Shown here piece after piece: positions 56,288 through 64,000 of a stretch of 64,000 nucleotides of DNA (position 1 is the first letter of the stretch; every line of letters begins with the position of its first letter). This DNA is from Perkinsus olseni (lineage: Eukaryota; Perkinsozoa; Perkinsida; Perkinsidae), in assembly GCA_013115135.1 (NCBI GenBank), contig JABANP010000053.1:124001-188000 (forward strand), given 5' to 3'. The notes under the pieces were generated by a model. That model had not been told where the DNA came from and searched no databases. It saw only the letters and a list, made by a program, of their open reading frames with translations. The position numbers and the translations under genes are program-made.

Positions 56288-57347
56288 ATGAAACGGCTGG
56301 GTGATCGATTCGTGAGTATCTTTCGTCATTGTCAGTGCCATATTGAAGTTCAAGATCCCCACCTTCGCGTATGACAAGGTTATGGGCGTCGAAAATGACG
56401 TTCTGCGTAGGATAAGTCGAGAGACTTCTTCACAGATCGTAGGAAGGGAATGTGGTGGCACTCAATCTCTTTGCGGTTCTACCAGCACGGCAGGCGCTCT
56501 GGCTGCCCCGGAGGCCTCATGACTCCGTTGATGGTTCCTCTGGCTGGGGACTGTATCGCGTTCACTCTTCCTTGCATTGCTTCAGAGCGAACTAGCGGGT
56601 CGAGATGAGATTGGCCAAGCCACACTCCTGTTGGAAGCCGCCTCGCAGGCGGCAGTGGATGTACTACTTATTTACTATTATGTCATTGTCTATGTCCGCT
56701 TGTTCTTCTTAGTCTGCTATAAGAGAACTGGAGGAGGTTATCTTCACTTGCGAGAAGCCGATACCGGGCCCGGGAGAGTCCCAGGAATTCCTGCCGATGA
56801 ACGCCGCGGATGCTGCGAAGGTGATAGAGCCTTGGAAAGTGTCAACGATGAAGGCTCTGGTGTAGATGGAAGGCTACAGGAGCTCGGTGATAGATGATCT
56901 GAAGAAGAGGAGTGGTTGTCGAATGGAGGTTACCTTGGCTCGGCCTGATGCGGATGCAGATGACAATATGCTGACAATCGTTGGCAGCGCGGAGCAGGTA
57001 GGCCGGCGGACCTGGGTGAACTCTAGCTGGCCCGGGGGAGAGATCCAGTGCCCCGCATAGTGAGCGCGTTGCCGACTGGGCTTGTTTTCTTACACACACC
57101 TGCTGGAGCTGGCCGACTACCTCTCCCGCTACGTGGAACTTACTACGGTCATATTGTTGCTGTCCAGGTTAAAATCGGTATGATGTTGGCGGCCCAAGTG
57201 CTGTCGGGTCAGATAGACAGTCAAGCCATCGAGAGGAGGTTCAGGGAGGCCCATGCCGGCCGCCCGGGGGAGGCCTCCTCCTTGCTGCCTAGTGGACCGT
57301 CGCAGGACAATGTGAGGGCTGTCTCACGTACCCCCGAGCCATCTTGA
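56288..57347 (+). CDS. Second, divergent double KH-type protein, 202 aa
   Basis: Exons 56288-56311, 56349-56438, 56586-56660, 56713-56820, 56866-56997 and 57168-57347, phases consistent, introns 37, 147, 51, 45 and 170 nt. KH1-like: FKIPTFAYDKVMGVENDVL, where the GxxG loop is GVEN. KH2-like: FLPMNAADAAK joined to SVIDDLKKRSGCRMEVTL, with the loop apparently lost. The exon layout and DDLKKRSGCRM align with the preceding gene (DELKRRSGCRM), so this is a tandem duplicate that lost the Gly-rich tail and perhaps RNA-binding residues. The start is inferred from phase. Confidence 0.65.
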
Positions 57348-57624
57348 TGCCGGCCTTTTCTCAGGCTCGCCGTTCACTATCCCATCGGGCATCTCCGTAT
57401 TGAACCGCAGTGTCCATTCGACCCCGGCCTTCCGTGTAGAACGTTTTCTAGTAGTATCGACGATGAGTCTTTGGTTGAGTGTGTCACAAGTTTTTTCGGG
57501 AGTCGACGGAATTAGAATGCTGAAAGCCCATTTCATCTTGGTTGGTATTGTTCTACTAATTTTGGGAGCCCGTATTGTAGGAGCTAAGTGATTGCGGAGC
57601 TTCTTAGAATTCATTTTTAAGCCG

Positions 57625-59832
57625 ATGCTGTCCACCTCGTCGCTATTGTCGAGGCCCTCGTTCGCCTTTGTCACCGCCCGTGCCTTGTGGAGACCATTGG
57701 CTGCTCGATGTCTCTCCACTGCGTCGTCTCCTTCCCTGTCTACCTACAGTGTGAGGACCGAGGGGAAAACCCTGACGGACAAGTATCGAGTCTTCATAAC
57801 AGGAGAAGCGGGAAGTGTGGTATCCCCCTGGCATGATGTAGAGAACTTGCACGCATGCACATAGCTGTCTCCGAACTGATCGGTGCTTCTTGTTGCAGAT
57901 ATCGTTGTGGTCTCGGCCAGCAGAGAAATGGAAGGAGACTGGGCTACACTGCAATTACATCGCCGAGATTCAACGTGGAATGCGAGCTAAGTTCGAGGTA
58001 GTACTGAGCTATGATGGAGCTCGCGCCGAGTCGTTTCGAACACTCCCTTCGCGATTCTGTTCTGCGCCGTGGAGCCACGGTTGCTCGCGTACAGCGGCCA
58101 CATCTTGCGGATGTCTTTCCAATCGACTTCAGAGGTCCCCAAAACTTGCTATGCGAGAACCATGAGTATGTTGAAATTCCTTGTTGGCCATCAGGTGGCC
58201 ACTAAAGAGCCCCACAATCCCATCAGACAGGATACTAAGAGCGATGGCAAGTTGAGGTTCTACGGCAAGGAGCCCTGCTTCAACTACGGCGCACTACCCC
58301 AGGTGCCACGGTCGGGTCTCGTCGCCTGTCTACGCTGAGAATACATACTAGCGAATATCAGGGTCTGTCCGTGACCTGGTTCCTAGAGTTCATCCTCCGT
58401 TTCACTCCTAACCGCCGAATCCCGGCAGCATCCTCATGCGTGATCGGGGAGTCGACTTATGAGGACGCGCATTGGTTCGGATCAATAGTTGAAATTCAGG
58501 ACATACGATGCATCAAATTGCCGCTCGATTTGGTTTCCGGGTAATGAGTTACCTCGTCATCGCCTCTGTTCAGACTTGGGAGGATCCGTCTGTTGAAGAC
58601 GCCGAGACAAAGCTGTACGGCGACAGGGACCCTTTGGACCTCGTAGAGCTCAGTGAGACGCCCTTGCCGACCGGCACTCTAACTGAAGTCAAGGTCATGC
58701 GGGATTTGCTTCGTCGTGGATTTAATTCACGCATGAACTTTCCATGCGTTGATAGTACCGAATACTCGAGACGGCTACAATGTACTCGAAGGGAAGGAGT
58801 ACTTGTTAGATTCTTGGATGCTTCTGTCTGCTCGACCAAGGCGAGGTGGACTGGAAGGTCTTGGCAATCAAATACAGACGACGTAAGTGTTCTCTTGGGT
58901 TTGACTTATACCGTATGAGTCTTGTGCGCCATTTTGTGTTGTACTTCCCTCCACATGAGAGAAGGAAATCGAGAGTAGTCGATTCCCCTGTTGATAACTT
59001 CTCATTGATACGCCGTTGCCCGCGGGACTCGCGAGTCGTTCCCAGACGTCAAGACGTGTCGTAGATTTCGGGATTTATATCTTGCGTTCCCAGAGAACCA
59101 CACATCAGTGATGGCCGAAGTCTTGAGGTGATTTCAGAGCTCTGACCATTATTCACGCTCATTGCGAGCCGGCATTCGGAATTTACCTTATTTTGCAGGC
59201 GTGGAGTAAGAGACTAGGCTCCCTGGACGATGTCGAGAGTACATGCCGGGTCGCGTAGAGGAGGTCATGCACTGGTTCAAGACTTACAAGGTATCCTTTA
59301 CGGACTACTCCACTCCAGGAGCGTGTCTTTTGTATTTGTTTCGGGTCTGATGTGTTAGATGCTCGAGGGCAAACCTGAGAACGAGGTCGGATATGGGGGC
59401 CAAGCTCTGCCGTTAGAGAAGGCGTTCGAAGTCATTACCACCGCACATGTAGGTTTCGTTATTTCCTGCCAGGAAATTCCTGGTCAGACTCATTTAAATT
59501 GTGCCTTCGTACAACCGCTGGGAGCGCTGACTCGGTGCGATGGAGTGATTGTCTAGCCTGCTTGGAAGTATTCCGTTCCAACAATATCGCTCTATCTCAC
59601 TGGACCGTATGGCTTGTCACGAGGAGGAGGTCACCAAAGCATCAATAGGCCATGGGCCATAGTGCCCCTATACATCAGCATAGTAGGGAAGGAATTATTT
59701 GCCTTGGAGAGAATGACATTATTATCGCCATTAATCCTCAACAAGGACCCCTTTCACTCGTTGGATCATACACCGATGTCAAACCAAGCCACTTCTGACG
59801 ACGCGTCTTTGTCGATGACAGAGATGCCCTAA
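57625..59832 (+). CDS. Family I inorganic pyrophosphatase, mitochondrial-type
   Basis: Hydrolyses pyrophosphate to two phosphates with Mg. Exons: 57625-57837, 57899-57997, 58195-58302, 58574-58693, 58810-58882, about 59213-59290, 59359-59448, 59557-59832. The N-terminus is Ser/Arg-rich (MLSTSSLLSRPSFAFVTARA), a likely mitochondrial presequence. Motifs in order: SPWHDISLW, IAEIQRGMRAKFE, FYGKEPCFNYGALPQ, TWEDPSVEDAETKLYGDRDP (the GDxDP metal site; D-R-D rather than the usual D-N-D), ILGCFCLLDQGEVDWKVLAI, VEEVMHWFKTYK, MLEGKPENEVG. The exon at 59200-59290 shows a frame conflict (see findings). The C-terminal exon after PAWK does not resemble the family and may be mis-joined. Confidence 0.82.
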
Positions 59833-61016
59833 CAAATTGGCCTCGCCATGATGATCCGGACTACGAACTTTAGTTCAATATGGAAGTGCGAAAGGCAGCG
59901 AATGAAGGGCTGCAACGTACTGAACACGGCCTGGTGGGAAGAATGCCGAGAAGAGGTCGTCTTTGCTTAGTGACGGCCGCACCTGTGTTGCCAAGCAGCC
60001 TGTCGCGGATTACTCGATGGCCATGATGGCCTGGCCATCACGTCGGGCCGTCTACCGTGGTCCAGTTATTGTATTGCCTACTGGGCCAGTGTGCTCATAC
60101 GCTGCAGTGAGACTTTGCACCAAAAAGTTTTTAACTGTTCGACGAACATCACCTCACCACTCACTGAGACAAGGAACTTGGGACAATCGAGATGACGATA
60201 TGTTTTTCGTGGCGTCAGAATCCTCTGTTCAGTTAGGCTGTCGTGGTAAGGGCCGTAAGCGAATTCCCGACGTAAGTTCTGCCAAGCCCGCAACGTAATA
60301 TGAGCGGGTAGTTCTTCTGGGCAGAACTTGTCGACCAACAAGGAACATGGATCAAAGCTTCTTTCTGGGACAAGGCTCACTGGCTTTGCATGACAGGGGA
60401 CTCTTGTGCAAGGATGCTCAACGTTAACGGCTTGCAGAGTGGAGAGAGATTACCTCCGTCATCGGGAGCTCTCGCTGGCTAAATTTGTCAGAGTTATGGC
60501 TGAGTATAGCTGAGAAGTAGAACATCGTGCTCGTGTTGAGGAACAGAGTGTGGCCGGTGATGGTACATCCCGGAAGTCTTTCGTACATGAGGAGAGAGGG
60601 AACGAACGGAGAGGGTTTCTCCCGGGGCCGTGAGCGCCTCTCGCTCCCTAACTATCATCGTTCAAGGCACCACTGGATTCTTCATAATTCTGCAGGCTGC
60701 AGACTGCAGCACTCGTTTCCTTCTTAGTGTATTATACGGTCGTGTTGCAATTTGCCAAGCCGTCAGTGCCGCTGCGGATTCCGCTGGCTAGCACCGTGAA
60801 AGTCGCTGTCAACTTGTTTGACTCAAATACGACGAAAATAGCATCCGTTCTGAACTTTCAACGACGAGTATCAAAGCTTCGATTGCCTAGGCGTGACGGT
60901 TCCGTGGATCGCCTCAGGCTAAGGCCCTCGGCGGGGTGGGGTCTTCCCGAATCCATAAAATTCACAGATGAAACTTTTGATCCGTTGGTTTGGCTCTAAG
61001 AGCTACAGCGGAGTAG
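59833..61016 (+). other. Probable exons of an unresolved gene
   Basis: Protein-like plus-strand segments occur at about 59963-60108 (VADYSMAMMAWPSRRAVYRG), 60180-60270, 60317-60475 (FFWAELVDQQGTWIKASFWD) and 60727-60999 (ESIKFTDETFDPLVWL, stop). Possible donors and acceptors exist, but I could not build one phase-consistent chain. They may belong to one or two genes, possibly the 5' part of the next feature. Confidence 0.3.
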
Positions 61017-62225
61017 TTGATGTCATTGTTGTCAGGGACAGTGGGAGGAGCTTGTGAAGGGCGTATCCAAGGAGAGTACCGAGTATTGGATTCAGTCCAA
61101 GATGTGATCCGATATTCCAAGTTTCTGTGTTTCTACCACCTACCCTTTCTCGAGTTCAACCTTTTCTTTCCCTTAGTCGTGAGGAGTCTTCCTGGTCAGC
61201 TTTTTCATTCAGCCGCCTCTGTGAAGAAGAGCAACAAGTACACAGTACCATTCTGCAACATGTATTTTCATTCTAACTCGCCTGTTACATCCCCGTCGTT
61301 GCCTCGTCGACGAACTGATCCTACCACTGCGACATTCACCCCGTCATCGGCGAGTTCTCTGCCCTCGGAGACGCCGAGTACCTCTCATGTCCCTTTTATT
61401 GGTCCGAAGCTGCCTCCTGTTGCCTCTGTTCAAGGACCAGGACTCTCACAACGAGGGTTCGTTCCTGAGGTGGCGTTCTGTAGCGACCTTACCGAGCTCA
61501 CTAGGAGCGCAGAAATCCTGTACGTCTCCGGTTTGGGACCGCTGGTCGAAATCGTGCCCACAAGTCCTCCCGTAGACTTGGGTTACATCATGATGCGCCT
61601 CGGCGCCGCACTGCGAAGGATACTCGTCGTGTCACCAAGCTGGATGATTCCAAACGGTGGACCTATACAAGTTGATCGAGCAGTCGCACTACTGCAGTCC
61701 GACACGGAATTATCGGACTTCGTCATGGAAGGGTCGGCAAGTGTCAAGCCTTATCATCCCTGCATAGACGAGGAGCATACCATTGAGATCTGCAAGTCAT
61801 TCCAAGCCAAAGATGGATCCTCCGGCTGCTGCGCGTTAATTGCGTATCGCGACGCTGTACGGGTCCTGCGTGACGAGAAGAAGAATCGAGTGCTAATGAT
61901 AAAGCGAGCGGGAAGGCTCGGTATGGACAACTCTGTTACAATTAAGTACTTTATTGAAGCCGTACTAGGCGATTCTGGCTGCGTTAAGCACGTATTGATG
62001 CTCCCTTGTAAGGTCGCGTCTTGTCAGTCAAGACTTTCGAACTCTTCTGACTTGAGTCTTACCATGGCTCCCGAGATGGGCTTTTTGGTTTTTACCGATG
62101 ACTTTTCGCCCTTGAGAGCCTTGGGACTTACTTTGAACGGAGAGCTCATAGTTAGGCCGGGGGTGTCTCTTCGATTGGAGTTGTATAGCGGTTGTGATTT
62201 CGCTCGACGTGACACTGTTGCTTAA
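61017..62225 (+). CDS. Hypothetical protein, 402 aa
   Basis: A single long frame. The first 60 residues may be untranslated or an intron, since the protein-like part begins near 61200. A Ser/Thr/Pro-rich segment (SPSLPRRRTDPTTATFTPSS) is followed by a domain of about 260 residues that looks globular (ILYVSGLGPLVEIVPTSPPV; VSLRLELYSGCDFARR at the end). No motif recognised. No membrane segment. Confidence 0.5.
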   Translation: MMSLLSGTVGGACEGRIQGEYRVLDSVQDVIRYSKFLCFYHLPFLEFNLFFPLVVRSLPGQLFHSAASVKKSNKYTVPFCNMYFHSNSPVTSPSLPRRRTDPTTATFTPSSASSLPSETPSTSHVPFIGPKLPPVASVQGPGLSQRGFVPEVAFCSDLTELTRSAEILYVSGLGPLVEIVPTSPPVDLGYIMMRLGAALRRILVVSPSWMIPNGGPIQVDRAVALLQSDTELSDFVMEGSASVKPYHPCIDEEHTIEICKSFQAKDGSSGCCALIAYRDAVRVLRDEKKNRVLMIKRAGRLGMDNSVTIKYFIEAVLGDSGCVKHVLMLPCKVASCQSRLSNSSDLSLTMAPEMGFLVFTDDFSPLRALGLTLNGELIVRPGVSLRLELYSGCDFARRDTVA

Positions 62226-63049
62226 GGCAACGCCGGCTGTGCCATTGATGGTGGATGATGATGCTGGCATCATTATCTTGCCTCCAGTTTTAGGTGATCC
62301 TCGGGCATCCACTGTTGTCCTGCCTCTCGACGATATGTCCTCATAATTGTTCTGTGAGAGGCCATATTATTAACAGCTTGAATTTTTGCGCAATGAGTAG
62401 TCGTAGAATGATGATGATGGTTATGAAGACTATGGAGATTTTCAGCCGAATTCCGTTCGAACTGTCGCAGTACAGGTAGTAGCAGCAGTACTGGATCACC
62501 AGTCGTACGAAGTGCATGGTTCGCTCGTCATCTCTTGAAAAGCTCTGCTTCTAAGTGACCTATTGAGTTCTCGTCGAAGACGAGCGTAGCTAATGCACGG
62601 TAGGAACCTCTGAGTTTCGGCACTACATGACTCCGTCTCGAGTTGTCAAAGGAGAGGTCAATTCCAGCTGAGGCACTAGATTGATTCGATGGGGTTCACC
62701 AGTGTGAGGATAGGGAGCGCTCTTCTACCTATCGTCATGGGACCTCCGCTACACCGTTTTCTATTTGAGTTTAGGAATTGTCCGGGCACCCTCATTTTGC
62801 GGCAGTAGCGGCCGATCTCACATCGGCCAGGTTCGTGAACCGCTCCCGCAGTTTGAGCGGAGAAAATCTTCTCCGATTGAGTATATCGGAGCATGCTCGG
62901 CCGGTAGAACTCGGTTGCCCTGCGATTGAGCTCCGTTGAACTGCCCTTCAGCTTGGACGGAAAATGACAGGGAAGCGTGAATCCCTGACAACTCTTCACT
63001 ATGCAGATTCACTTGGTTGCTTGGAAAACCCATACCGCCCCATGCCATC
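62226..63049. other. Intergenic
   Basis: No supported gene. A short plus-strand frame near 62689-62808 (MGFTSVRIGSALLP) and overlapping minus-strand frames are unconvincing. Confidence 0.35.
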
Positions 63050-64000
63050 ATGCTTCCAATCGCCTTCCTGCTGGGCTTCGTGTCGGTGAGCTTGTGTGAG
63101 GCGAGCCTTGCTGTCGATCCCCGGGAGTATTCCTGCATCCGCTACTCGTCGTGCTTCGTGTCCATCCCGGCCACTGGTGGAACTTCAAGTGATCAACTGT
63201 CCCTAACCACGGTTTCGAACGACTCGTGTGCCACTGCTGCTCCAGCCAGCACCGCTGAGGGCGGCTTTGCCTCCACCACGGTCTTGCCGACCAACGTGAC
63301 TGCGACTTGGCTAGGCTACGATCTCGGGTCAAGCTCCCACAGCACCGAGTACGCTCTGAACCTTTGCATCGGCTCCACCAACGTTGGCAATCTCTCTTTG
63401 ATAGGTGAGGTTATCGCGCCCTTCTCGAATCTCTGGACCGCTACGCTCGACAGGTCCGAATTTAGCAGCTCCACCGACGGTCACTTGCGTTGCAGCTCAC
63501 TTGCGTTGCAAATCACCCGTACCATTCTCGTACAGTCTGGCCATTGGGTTAGCCAACAACATTACTGAAGGCTTGATACCACATTTCGCTCAACTGCTAG
63601 GGCCTGCCGCCACTGCTTCCCTTCAAGGGCTGTCCAGCATCAACTCGATTACTCTGGATCGGATAGGGATAGGTTCTCCCGAAGATGATCTCGAAATAGT
63701 CCTCCACCTAACAGGTGTAGCTGCTGACCCTATCGCCGGCGAGCTCGACCTCCATCCACCCTTCGGCCAGGCCCTGGCAACTCGTCGTCTGCAGGAGGCC
63801 TTCCTGTCCAATGACACTATCTTGTCTGCCATAGGCAGCGACAGCAGCATTTCCGTCAATGCCGAGTCTCTCGAGTGGAACAAGCATCACTGTGCCCAGA
63901 GCGTTGCTACCAACTGCTCAACACCACTGCATGGTGTCAGTTTAAGTTCTCTTGACAGGGTTCAGCTGATCTCCCTGGACGCCCAGTGTGGCACATCGCC
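63050..64000 (+). CDS. Secreted protein, 5' part (runs off the window)
   Basis: Exon 1 63050-63404, a 49-nt intron 63405-63453, exon 2 63454 to the edge. The start gives a clear signal peptide (MLPIAFLLGFVSVSLCEASL). The mature part is Ser/Thr-rich with many cysteines and NxT/NxS sites (PTNVTATW; ANNITEGL; SNDTIL), so an exported or cell-surface glycoprotein is likely. The second exon has a repeated Leu/Ile-rich rhythm (LQGLSSINSITLDRIGIG; LHGVSLSSLDRVQLISLD) suggestive of a beta-rich or lipid-binding fold. A 16-bp near-tandem repeat lies at 63481-63512. No family recognised. Confidence 0.65.

Noticed and set aside
63405..63512. A 16-bp tandem duplication apparently shifting the frame of the secreted protein
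   Set aside because: Splicing a 49-nt GT-AG intron (63405-63453) restores one continuous frame through the repeat, so no lesion is needed.

Overview
This is nuclear DNA of a eukaryote. Almost every gene is broken by many small GT-AG introns, genes sit on both strands only tens to hundreds of bases apart, and the recognisable products are eukaryotic: cytosolic L32, mitochondrial uS9, a START-domain protein, KH proteins, Golgi-type glycosyltransferases and an RIIa-domain protein. Base composition is close to 50% GC. The gene content and style suggest an alveolate protist, perhaps Perkinsus-like; that assignment is inference. I rebuilt exon chains by hand from reading-frame phase, and the commonest intron length is 41-50 nt. 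Introns above about 95 nt often carry tRNA-like (SINE-type) sequence.

Layout: 1-2.7 kb, nothing secure. 2.7-4.0 kb (-), unknown protein. 4.5-9.4 kb (+), an ATAD5/Elg1-like AAA+ clamp-loader-type gene with a tandemly duplicated exon, a minisatellite intron and an antisense ORF inside an intron. 9.5 kb, a small tail-anchored protein. 10.9-14.0 kb (-), a START-domain lipid-transfer protein and a membrane protein. 14.5-21.2 kb, a glycosyltransferase-like gene, a broken nicotinamidase copy, a GT61 glycosyltransferase and an intact nicotinamidase copy. 21.7-25.9 kb (-), a helical-solenoid protein, a PrsW-like membrane protease and an unknown protein. 26.3-30.5 kb (+), an RIIa-domain protein, a TLS1/C9orf78-like protein and mitochondrial uS9. 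30.8-34.7 kb (+), three tandem paralogues of a small multi-pass membrane protein.

35.6-52.1 kb (+) holds the most unusual object: four tandem paralogues (A-D) of a family I do not recognise. Each has an N-terminal ubiquitin-like-looking module split over three exons, a variable disordered linker, and a helical-repeat C-terminus, with conserved exon lengths and phases. After them come a DEDDh exonuclease (52.1-53.6 kb), ribosomal L32, two tandem double-KH genes, a mitochondrial-type family I inorganic pyrophosphatase, an unknown region, and a secreted protein running off the right edge.

Functional links: nicotinamidase belongs to NAD salvage; pyrophosphatase, uS9m and perhaps the exonuclease point to the mitochondrion; the two glycosyltransferases point to the secretory pathway. 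I see no operon-like logic. The main organising force is local tandem duplication (nicotinamidase, membrane proteins, A-D, KH genes, one exon).
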